Virus record (IMG/VR): IMGVR_UViG_3300035703_000020
Location: 1 to 64,000 of that record
Length of the DNA stretch: 64,000 nt
Strand: one strand, 5' to 3'
Origin: a virus
In this document: piece by piece, positions 54,242 to 61,934 of the stretch
How positions within the stretch are numbered: the first letter of the stretch is position 1
Layout: each line of letters opens with the position of its first letter
The notes under the pieces: generated by a model
Told to the model about the DNA's origin: nothing
The model's input: only the letters and a program-made list of their open reading frames with translations
The model's database searches: none
Translations under genes and position numbers: made by a program

Positions 54242-54595
54242 ATGGAAGAGCAGACCAACCCACGAGTCAAAGTGATGCGCCAGGGCGACGCCCAGCCCGG
54301 CCCTGAGCCAGCGATGTACGAGCAGGAGGACCAGGCCTTCGGCACCACACTCACCAGCGGCCGATACGTCGAGCTGCGGGAGATGAACGCCGGCGACCTG
54401 CTGTACCTGGAGAAGACGCTTGGCAACGTCGGCGACATGGAGCGCTCGATGAAGCTGGCCTCGCGGCTCTCGACGCAGAACGGCAAAATCACGTTCGAGG
54501 AGCTGCAGAAGCTCAAGATGAAGGACCTGAAGAAGGTCACAGGCCTGCTCGGCAAGGCCGGCGGGACCGACGAAGACGAAGAGGACCCAAACTGA
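54242..54595 (+). CDS. Tail assembly chaperone, upstream frame (gpG-like)
   Basis: A 117-residue acidic protein (FGTTLTSGRYVELREMNAGD, LLYLEKTLGNVGDMERSMKL) of the size and place of tail assembly chaperones, just before tail genes. Its last codons are GAC CCA AAC TGA, where C CCA AAC is a canonical -1 slippery heptamer. The product is expected both alone and fused to the next frame. Confidence 0.8.
   Translation: MEEQTNPRVKVMRQGDAQPGPEPAMYEQEDQAFGTTLTSGRYVELREMNAGDLLYLEKTLGNVGDMERSMKLASRLSTQNGKITFEELQKLKMKDLKKVTGLLGKAGGTDEDEEDPN
54586..54592 (+). other. Programmed -1 ribosomal frameshift site CCCAAAC
   Basis: The X XXY YYZ heptamer C-CCA-AAC is in the zero frame of the upstream chaperone ORF and ends directly at its TGA stop. 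Slipping by -1 continues as CCC-AAA-CTG-ATA into the downstream ORF, which has no start codon of its own near its beginning. This is the known gpG/gpGT arrangement of long-tailed phages. Confidence 0.85.
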
Positions 54596-55041
54596 TAAGG
54601 GTCACCTCCCTGGAGGACTTCAAGTACGAGGTGGTCGTCGGTGGCGGCCGCCTCGCTTTGACGTTCAGGGAGCTGACCCCGCGGGACTATTACTTCTTCA
54701 ACCTCGTCGAGAACGACTACAAGGACATCACGCAGACCCACCTCTCGCTGCTGATCCTGATGCGCCTGGGCGACCTGGACGAAACCGACCTGGACCTCGT
54801 CCCGGCGAAGTACGTCAAGCCGATCACCGACTGGATCGGCCCGGAGCTGCTGCAGGAGAAGATCATGAAGGTCGAGCAGTGGCTCGAGATGGCCTTCCAC
54901 TTGTGCAAGCAGCGCTGGGACCAGTCGATCGACTGGCTCGAGCGCCAGCCGGTGTCGAAGATCCTGCTGATGGCGCACCTGCAGTCGCAGTTCGTCGACA
55001 AGCAGAACGAGGAGTCCAAGAAGGCAGCCCGCAGACGATGA
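54592..55041 (+). CDS. Tail assembly chaperone, frameshift extension (gpT-like)
   Basis: In the -1 frame the sequence reads LIRVTSLEDFKYEVVVGGGR from the slip site, then LTFRELTPRDYYFFNLVEND and a helical C-terminus ending in KQNEESKKAARRR. No ATG, GTG or TTG exists at its beginning; the first possible start is GTG 54631, which would lose a well-formed beta strand. So it is most likely made only as a fusion with the upstream frame. Confidence 0.78.
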   Translation: MIRVTSLEDFKYEVVVGGGRLALTFRELTPRDYYFFNLVENDYKDITQTHLSLLILMRLGDLDETDLDLVPAKYVKPITDWIGPELLQEKIMKVEQWLEMAFHLCKQRWDQSIDWLERQPVSKILLMAHLQSQFVDKQNEESKKAARRR

Positions 55042-55433
55042 TCAAGTTCAAGCTCACGGTACCGGCGGTAAGCACCAACTGGTGGGAGCCGTCCAAGAAC
55101 AAGATCGCGGCCATCCTGCTGGAGGAGAACCGGGCCGACTGGGCCGCCGAGCGCGACCCGAACACCGGGTCGAGGTGGGCGCCGCGGAAGCAGCCGACGG
55201 GCGGCTGGCCCATCCTGCGTCGGACGGGCACCATGCAGGACCGCACGCGCATCAAGCCCGGGGGCACCGGCCTGTTCTCGGCCGCGACCGTGAGCTACGG
55301 GCCGTTCCACCAGACGGGCACCAGCCGCATGGTCGCCCGCCCGTGGCTCGGGGTCCCCGACCGCTCCCTGCCGAGGGCCGCCGAGGTCATCGCCCGCAAC
55401 ATCTTCCGAGGCCGCAGCCGGACGTTCTCATGA
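55038..55433 (+). CDS. Tail completion protein (Mu gpG / P2 gpS-like)
   Basis: A 131-residue basic protein with DPNTGSRWAPRKQPT, GGWPILRRTGTMQDRTRIKP and the diagnostic YGPFHQTGTSRMVARPWLGV of phage virion morphogenesis proteins that join tail tube and head connector. Overlaps the chaperone stop (ATGATC). Confidence 0.8.
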   Translation: MIKFKLTVPAVSTNWWEPSKNKIAAILLEENRADWAAERDPNTGSRWAPRKQPTGGWPILRRTGTMQDRTRIKPGGTGLFSAATVSYGPFHQTGTSRMVARPWLGVPDRSLPRAAEVIARNIFRGRSRTFS

Positions 55434-55834
55434 CCGCCATTAAAATCTCGAGGCCCGGCGACACCTGGAACGGCGTCGCGTACACCTACTACAACGACTC
55501 GAGAGAGTTCAGGACCATCCTCGGCCTGAACCCCGGATACGACATCCGGAGCTTCCCCGCCCCTGGGCTGCCCATGCAGATCCAGGAGCTTGGAGGTATA
55601 ACTACTACAGGCTCCGCGTCCATCGGATCTCTGATCCAGCAGGACACAAACATCGACCTCCGCGCGGGATCGCCCGCGAACGTGACGCCGGAGAGCATAT
55701 TCCCCTGGAGCACCGTCGAGGCCTACGAGGCCAGGCGGGCGGACTACGTTCCAGCGACCTTGGCCGAGGTTAACAGGCTGAACGGGTTCACGCTTGACAC
55801 CAGTCAGGCTCAGACCGGGAATCAGAGTGGTTGA
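55430..55834 (+). CDS. LysM-like tail protein
   Basis: A 134-residue protein with an N-terminal LysM-like repeat (ISRPGDTWNGVAYTYYNDSR, FRTILGLNPGYDIRSFPAPG), as in P2 gpX and baseplate hub-associated proteins that bind peptidoglycan or tail tube. The Thr/Ser-rich rest is not typed. Confidence 0.65.
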   Translation: MTAIKISRPGDTWNGVAYTYYNDSREFRTILGLNPGYDIRSFPAPGLPMQIQELGGITTTGSASIGSLIQQDTNIDLRAGSPANVTPESIFPWSTVEAYEARRADYVPATLAEVNRLNGFTLDTSQAQTGNQSG

Positions 55835-55912
55835 GCGCCCCTGCGGGGACCACGGGTGGACAGTCCGAAGCCACCAGTCGCTCAAACCCAAAAGAAGGAG
55901 TTGAAACTCTAA

Positions 55913-58900
55913 ATGGCTACCATCACCCTCGGAGGCGCCCGCGGCGGTACTCCGGGAACCTTCATCTACGAGGCCGCCCGCGCCACGCGCACGGCGGCCG
56001 CCAGCTTCAGCACCGTCTACATGCTCGTGGACGCGCCCGAAGCCGCCTCGGTGATCCGGTTCCCCTACAACCGCCCGGTCTTCGTCTCCAGCCTCAACGA
56101 GTACGAGAACCTGATCGGCTCGCTGCCCACCAGCGGCCCAGAGCTGGATTCCTACTTCGCTGTGAAGGCCTTCTTCCAGCAGTGCACGATCGGCGACCTG
56201 CGCGTGACCCGCGTCGGCACCCCGACGAACATCGTCCGCATCGGCTTCGACCCGTCCGCCAACAAGGACAACGGTGCCTCCGCGCCCAGCTCCCTGAAGC
56301 GCGGCGACAAGGTCTTCATCAAGCTCGAGATCAACGGCATCCAGCTTGGCGCTAAGACCCCCGCCGGAGCGTGGCTCGGCGTCGAGGTGACCATCCCCGT
56401 CGACTACATCGCGGGCGACGAGGCCAACAACCTCAAGATCGCCAACGAGATCCGCGATGAGGTGGCCAACGCCATCCGCGCCAACGCCGACATCAACGCG
56501 GGCGCCTACATCCGCGTCGAGGACAGCGTCGGCGAGATCGCCTACTTTGACATCACCGGCCGCGTGTTCAACGCGCCCGTCGAGGTCGTCAACAGCAACG
56601 ACATCACCGGCAACCAGTACATCCTGTCCGCCGCTGGCTACGCCATCGCGCAGGTGACCGAGGCCAACGAGACGGTCTTCGACTGGATCCAGACCGTCCG
56701 CTGCGCGTTCAACGACCCCCAGCTGCCCGCCGGCTATATGATCGCCCCCGCGGCGTTCAAGCAATTCAAGAAGACGCAGCGCGTCAACCTCGGCCAGAGC
56801 ATGGAAGAGGTGTGCAGCGACTTCCTGCACAAATGGATGGCGCTGGTCGACTGCGGCCCGTTCGACGTCACCTCGATCAACGAGTACAAGGAGTTCGTCC
56901 CCCACGACCCCGCCAACGGCTTCGGCGTGGACGAGGAGGTGCTCGTCGACAACGGCATCTACCTCTGGACCGACACCAGCCCGCTGCGCTTCACCGCGGC
57001 CAACTACGAGGCCAACAACCCCGCCGCCTGCGCCAACTCGCTCTACAGCGCCGGCCAGCGCGTCGGCCTGAAGGACGACCAGCAGATCCTCGTTAGCGTC
57101 GCGGCCAACACGACCACCGACGTGATCACCCTGGCCGAGGACTGGCCCGTCGACGCCCTCGGCACCGGCACCGCCATCGTGTTCGAGCTCGGCGACAACC
57201 CCGGCAACTCGCCCACCCCGCCCCTCTACACCGACGTCAACACCGGCGTCACCAACGAGGAGCTCCTGGGCGGCGGCTTCTTCGTGATCGCCAACGACGT
57301 CGACACGAGCCTGGACATCAACCAGATCCGCGTCGCCACCAGCCGCACCCGCGCCTTCTCCAACGAGGCCGTCAACATCGTCACCGCCGGCACCCCGCAG
57401 GGCGGCGTGATGCTGAACGTGACCTACAGCGACCCCGCCTGGAAGTTCGAGGTGGAGATCAAGGGCAAGATCAGCGACCTGGTCGAGGCCGCCAACGGCG
57501 CCGACCCGGCCTCGTTCAACACCCTGCACATCCCCGCGACGTTCCAGGATCCCACCCAGACGTTCGAGTACAAGGCGATCACCCGCCAGATTACCGATCC
57601 ATCCCAGGCGATCGCGACCGGTGGCCTCAAGCTCCTGTACTTCAACGCTGGCGACGTGAACGTCGGCGCCGACCAGATCCTGGTCCCCGCCCACGGCTTC
57701 AGCACCGGCGACGCCGTCCACGTGTCCGCCATCCCGAGCGCCATCGCGCCCGGCGGCCTGACCTCCGGCAATCAGTACTTCGTGATCGTCGTCGACGACA
57801 ACACGATCCAGCTGGCCAACTCGCTGGCTAACGCCAACGCGGGCACCCAGGTGATCCTCGGCGACGCGGGCACCGACTCCGGCACCATCCTCAATCCGCT
57901 CGGCGCCCCCGCCCAGTCGATCATCACGATCGGCGGCGACTGCATGCTGATGATCGCGGACCACGGCCTGCAGACCGCCGACAAGGTGTTCTTCGACGGT
58001 GACATCCTGTCCGGCACGCCCGACTTCATCTTCCGCGGCACGACCGACACCGCGACCACGGTGTACTTCGTCGACCGCGTCGACCGCAACATCATCCGCC
58101 TGGCTCGCAGCTCCAGCGACCTCGCCTCCGGCGCGTTCGTGGACTTCCCGACCAGCGGCATCGCGACGACCACCTCCACCCGCATCTACAAGAAGCTCTC
58201 CTACGCCGTCTCCGGCGGCGGCTTCACCGACGCGGGCGTGCAGCGGTTCATCCGCGGTCGCAAGTACCAGATGGACGTCAACCTCGCCGTCTACGGTGTG
58301 CGCGATGAGGCCAACGTGCAGATCGTCAACGGCCAGACGGACCCCTACGGCGTCCTCTACACCGCCGACATCAGCACCGACATCCGCCTCTCCTACGCTG
58401 AGGTCCCCGGCACCATCGACGTGTACAGCGTCGCGGCGGCCGACGTGGACGCGAGCGGTGACGAGCTCACCGTGACCAACCACGGCTACGTGACCGGCAC
58501 CGAGGTGGTGGTGAACACCGCCGCGCTTGCGACGCTGGCCGCGGGTCTGACCGACTCCGTGCGCTACTTCGTGATCAACACGGGCACGAACACCTTCCAG
58601 CTGGCAGAGACGGCCGCCAACGCCGCCCTCGGCGTGCCGGTGGACATCACGACCGCCGGCGTGGACAACGCCGCGGGCGTCGAGTTCACCGTGACCGCGG
58701 CCAGCAACCCGTTCACCTTCGCCTACACCGAGGACGCGATCGCGAACCCCCTCAACGCCGCGATGGACTTCGCCGGCGACGAGAACTTCTACTGCGTCCC
58801 CCTGAGCGACGGCGGCGATCTGTACGGTGACGAGCTCACCAACACGATCCCCGAGGTGTTCATCCACACCGTGCTGCAGGTCGGAACGACCTTCACCCCG

Positions 58901-59827
58901 CTGTACGGCGCCCAGATCCTCAACGAGTTCCTGGAGCCCTCCGGCGACGTCCCCTCCACCCTGTGGAACTGGGAGTGCGTCAGCTCCGCCGACCTGATCG
59001 GCGAGGCCCTGCGCGGCGTGAACAACGGCGGCATCCCCCAGGTGAAGACCCTCGAGGTCGGCATGGACAACCACAGCCGCCTCTTCGCGGAGTCCCAGTC
59101 GTACTTCACGACCCAGGGCTTCCTCGCCTACTACGCCCCGTACATCAAGAACGACGTCGAGTACTTCATCGCGCCGTCCTCGTTCGCGGCAGGCCTGGCG
59201 ATCCGCCGCTACCGCGACTCCGCCGCCGGCTTCCGCCTGCCGCCCGCAGGCGTCAAGTACAGCCTGGCCGGCGCCCGCGGGTGCCAGATCCAGATCACCA
59301 GCGCCCAGCAGGAGGTCAGCAACCCCGCCGGCATGAACAGCCTGCGGCAGCTGCCCGGCTACAGCACCATCGACCCCGACACCGGCGAGATCTTCGGTCC
59401 CGTCTTCGTCTGGGGCAGCCGCACCCGCGTGAACCGCGGCAACGCGACCCAGGCGCTGTACCAGTTCGTGAACACCCGCGTGATCATGAACGTCATCTAC
59501 CACACGCTGAAGCAGGCCTTCGACGGCCAGATCTTCAACGTGATCGACGGCCAGGCCGTGACGTTCAACCAGATCCGCGCCATCGCGTCGAACACTCTGT
59601 ACGAGCAGTTCTACGTCCCCGGCGCGCTGTTCGGCGCGACGCCGGCAGACGCCTTCCAGGTGATCTGCGACGACCGGAACAACCCCCCGGGCAACCTCGA
59701 CAACGGCTTCGTGAACGTGAAGATCTACGTGGTCCCCGTTCCGACGCTCGAGCGCATCGAGATCGACCTGGTCCGCGTCGGCATCGGCAGCATCCCAGAG
59801 GTGCTGTCCCAGGACGGCTTCGCCTGA
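55913..59827 (+). CDS. Tail sheath protein, very large, with repeat insertions
   Basis: A 1304-residue protein, about twice T4 gp18. The N-terminal part (GGTPGTFIYEAARATRTAAA, VFVSSLNEYENLIGSLPTSG) and the C-terminal part (WGSRTRVNRGNATQALYQFV, NTRVIMNVIYHTLKQAFDGQ) are sheath-like. The middle contains three divergent copies of a beta unit (about residues 583-660, 671-750 and 843-925) with H-G-F/L/Y-x-T-x-D/E and YFV...NT/I-I/F-Q/R-L-A motifs. Sheath subunits contract to drive the tube. Strong AAGGAG site before the ATG. It marks the phage as contractile-tailed. Confidence 0.9.
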   Translation: MATITLGGARGGTPGTFIYEAARATRTAAASFSTVYMLVDAPEAASVIRFPYNRPVFVSSLNEYENLIGSLPTSGPELDSYFAVKAFFQQCTIGDLRVTRVGTPTNIVRIGFDPSANKDNGASAPSSLKRGDKVFIKLEINGIQLGAKTPAGAWLGVEVTIPVDYIAGDEANNLKIANEIRDEVANAIRANADINAGAYIRVEDSVGEIAYFDITGRVFNAPVEVVNSNDITGNQYILSAAGYAIAQVTEANETVFDWIQTVRCAFNDPQLPAGYMIAPAAFKQFKKTQRVNLGQSMEEVCSDFLHKWMALVDCGPFDVTSINEYKEFVPHDPANGFGVDEEVLVDNGIYLWTDTSPLRFTAANYEANNPAACANSLYSAGQRVGLKDDQQILVSVAANTTTDVITLAEDWPVDALGTGTAIVFELGDNPGNSPTPPLYTDVNTGVTNEELLGGGFFVIANDVDTSLDINQIRVATSRTRAFSNEAVNIVTAGTPQGGVMLNVTYSDPAWKFEVEIKGKISDLVEAANGADPASFNTLHIPATFQDPTQTFEYKAITRQITDPSQAIATGGLKLLYFNAGDVNVGADQILVPAHGFSTGDAVHVSAIPSAIAPGGLTSGNQYFVIVVDDNTIQLANSLANANAGTQVILGDAGTDSGTILNPLGAPAQSIITIGGDCMLMIADHGLQTADKVFFDGDILSGTPDFIFRGTTDTATTVYFVDRVDRNIIRLARSSSDLASGAFVDFPTSGIATTTSTRIYKKLSYAVSGGGFTDAGVQRFIRGRKYQMDVNLAVYGVRDEANVQIVNGQTDPYGVLYTADISTDIRLSYAEVPGTIDVYSVAAADVDASGDELTVTNHGYVTGTEVVVNTAALATLAAGLTDSVRYFVINTGTNTFQLAETAANAALGVPVDITTAGVDNAAGVEFTVTAASNPFTFAYTEDAIANPLNAAMDFAGDENFYCVPLSDGGDLYGDELTNTIPEVFIHTVLQVGTTFTPLYGAQILNEFLEPSGDVPSTLWNWECVSSADLIGEALRGVNNGGIPQVKTLEVGMDNHSRLFAESQSYFTTQGFLAYYAPYIKNDVEYFIAPSSFAAGLAIRRYRDSAAGFRLPPAGVKYSLAGARGCQIQITSAQQEVSNPAGMNSLRQLPGYSTIDPDTGEIFGPVFVWGSRTRVNRGNATQALYQFVNTRVIMNVIYHTLKQAFDGQIFNVIDGQAVTFNQIRAIASNTLYEQFYVPGALFGATPADAFQVICDDRNNPPGNLDNGFVNVKIYVVPVPTLERIEIDLVRVGIGSIPEVLSQDGFA

Positions 59828-59845
59828 TCCTGAACGGGGGTCCGC

Positions 59846-60139
59846 ATGCCGAAGGAAGTCATCTCTTTCGAGGTCGATGCGGACCTCCGCCAATCGCTGG
59901 TGGAGGAGGCGCGCGAGCGCGACGTCCAGTTCGAGGACCTGTGCCACGCCCTCCTCTCCGTCGCCCTGTCCGACCACGGTCGGGCGGGGGTTAAAGATCG
60001 GGAGCCGAAGCTCCTGTCGTACGCGCCGCTCACCCTCCTGCGGGACGAGATCCGCCGCGTCGAGTTGGAAAAGCCAGACGGCTGGAAGTCGACACTGGCA
60101 CACCTCAATATGGAAGTCTCGAAGAGGTTCAGGGTCTGA
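59846..60139 (+). CDS. Hypothetical protein after sheath
   Basis: A 97-residue protein (EVISFEVDADLRQSLVEEAR, FEDLCHALLSVALSDHGRAG, TLLRDEIRRVELEKPDGWKS). Helical; its opening resembles a ribbon-helix-helix domain. In this place a tail tube or small tail protein would be expected, but the sequence does not show it. Confidence 0.55.
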   Translation: MPKEVISFEVDADLRQSLVEEARERDVQFEDLCHALLSVALSDHGRAGVKDREPKLLSYAPLTLLRDEIRRVELEKPDGWKSTLAHLNMEVSKRFRV

Positions 60140-60492
60140 TGGCGTTCATCCGCGGGCTCACGTATCCGCTGCAGGTTGCGAACGGGCAGCTGGTGCTGAG
60201 CGAGGATAACGACCTCATCGCGCAGCACATCTACTCCGTCCTCGAGACGCGCCCGTACGAGCGCGTGATGCGGGCCGACTACGGCCTGCAGGACCGCACC
60301 TTCGAGACGATGGACCCGACCGCCATCAACGCGAAGATCACCGCCGCGATCAACGACGCCGTCACCGGCATCCAGAACCTGCGCGTCAGCGGATCGTGGC
60401 AGAAGGGGGACTCCGGGCAGTACAAGGTAAGAATAACGTATGACGTCAATGGCGTGCCGCAGCCGCCGCTATCGCTGAGCCTGGTGATCTGA
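60139..60492 (+). CDS. Baseplate wedge protein, gp25-like
   Basis: A 117-residue protein of the gp25/W lysozyme-like fold: DNDLIAQHIYSVLETRPYER, VMRADYGLQDRTFETMDPTA, and C-terminal strands KVRITYDVNGVPQPPLSLSL. The family docks the sheath to the baseplate. ATGG overlaps the preceding stop. Confidence 0.85.
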   Translation: MAFIRGLTYPLQVANGQLVLSEDNDLIAQHIYSVLETRPYERVMRADYGLQDRTFETMDPTAINAKITAAINDAVTGIQNLRVSGSWQKGDSGQYKVRITYDVNGVPQPPLSLSLVI

Positions 60493-61892
60493 TGGCCAAG
60501 AGATTCGCAATACCGGCCGTGCCCAAGGGCGAGGTCGCCCAGTACACGACCGACCCGTACCTCTGGCCCATCTCGTACGGGCACCTGCCGGTCGAGGGGA
60601 ACTACGGGACGCTCGTGCGCCCGCAGGACGACCTCCTCATGCAGAAGGGGGGCGCCCAGGCCCTCAACATCTACCAGCGGCTGCTGTTCGACTCGAACGT
60701 CCAGGCGGCGTGGCTTAAGGTCACCCAGGAGATCACGTCGCGCGACCTGCTGGTCGAGGCAGCCTCGGAGCTGCCCGGCGACATGGCCGTCAAGGAGTTC
60801 GTCGAGGAGCAGCTGAAGGACCTCGCGATGGACGAGATCTTCCGCGGGCTGCTCGAGGCCTACATCACGGGCTTCTCGGTCGGCGAGGTCATGTGGCGCC
60901 GGACCACCTCGGGCATTAAGGCATTCGACGTGCGCATGCGCGACATCCGCCGCTTCCGCTTCGAGGAGAACGAGGACGCCGACATGGGCTTCTCGATGCG
61001 GATGGTGACCCGCAAGGACATGTACCTCGGCGACGAGCTGCCCGCGCGCAAGTTTGTCACCTTCCGCTACTGGGCGCAGGCCAATGGCGACCCGTACGGC
61101 TGCGGCCTCGGGCGCATCCTCTACCCGCTGGTGAAGTTCAAGCGCCGCGCCCTGGAGTCGCAGCTGCTGTACTCCGACCGCTTCGCCAACCCCACCGCCG
61201 TCGCCACGGCCCCGCTCTCCGCCACGACGCAGGAGATCGACACGCTGTACAACCACCTGTCCAACCTGTCCCAGGAGACCGCGCTGGTACTGCCCGAGGG
61301 CTATCAGCTCGAGTTCATCAACCCCTCGGGCTCGCCCGACACCTTCACGACGATCCGCGACTCCATCATCAAGGAGATCAACGTCCTGGTCACGGGCGAG
61401 GACGAGACGGGCAACGCCGACGCCGGCTCGAGGGCGTCGTCCGAGGTCGCCCTGCAGGTGCGCGAGGTGCGGGCCAAGGAGCTGTCCGAGCTTGTCTGCG
61501 AGACGCTCAACGAGTCGCTGGTCCGCTGGATCGTCGACCTCAACTACGGCACCAGCGTGGTCGCCCCCAAGATCCGCCGCGACTTCAAGCTGGAGGAGGG
61601 CAGCAAGCTGACGATGACGGACGTCGGCACGATGATCGAGAAGGTCGGGTTCCGCCCGACGCGCGACTGGATCCAGGACACCTACAAAGTCGAGCTGGAG
61701 GAGCCCGAGGAGACCGAGGCCCCGCCGGCAGTGGAGCAGGCCGCCCCGGAAATTCCCGCGGAGGCGGGCCCGATGCAGGAGGGCCAGCCGGCCCCCGAGA
61801 TCCCGGCCGGGCAGGCGCCCGAGGCTGGCACCGAGAGCGTGTCCGACGATGAGCTCGACGCGCTGATCGACGAGGTGCTAGGCCTGCAGTAG
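60492..61892 (+). CDS. Portal protein, Mu-type (DUF935)
   Basis: A 466-residue protein: ALNIYQRLLFDSNVQAAWLK, GFSVGEVMWRRTTSGIKAFD, VTFRYWAQANGDPYGCGLGR, ILYPLVKFKRRALESQLLYS, YQLEFINPSGSPDTFTTIRD and a helical C-terminus rich in Glu, Pro and Ala. This is the Mu gp29/DUF935 portal layout. It forms the dodecameric DNA gate of the head. Confidence 0.86.
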   Translation: MAKRFAIPAVPKGEVAQYTTDPYLWPISYGHLPVEGNYGTLVRPQDDLLMQKGGAQALNIYQRLLFDSNVQAAWLKVTQEITSRDLLVEAASELPGDMAVKEFVEEQLKDLAMDEIFRGLLEAYITGFSVGEVMWRRTTSGIKAFDVRMRDIRRFRFEENEDADMGFSMRMVTRKDMYLGDELPARKFVTFRYWAQANGDPYGCGLGRILYPLVKFKRRALESQLLYSDRFANPTAVATAPLSATTQEIDTLYNHLSNLSQETALVLPEGYQLEFINPSGSPDTFTTIRDSIIKEINVLVTGEDETGNADAGSRASSEVALQVREVRAKELSELVCETLNESLVRWIVDLNYGTSVVAPKIRRDFKLEEGSKLTMTDVGTMIEKVGFRPTRDWIQDTYKVELEEPEETEAPPAVEQAAPEIPAEAGPMQEGQPAPEIPAGQAPEAGTESVSDDELDALIDEVLGLQ

Positions 61893-61934
61893 TGCGGGTA
61901 AAACGTTACGAGGCTGTCCCCAGCCGAGACTGAG

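Noticed and set aside
55295-60103. A 1602-codon open frame on the minus strand opposite the sheath gene.
   Set aside because: It is an antisense shadow: low-complexity Val/Asp/Gly/Ala/Leu composition, produced by high-GC codon use of the sheath gene on the other strand.
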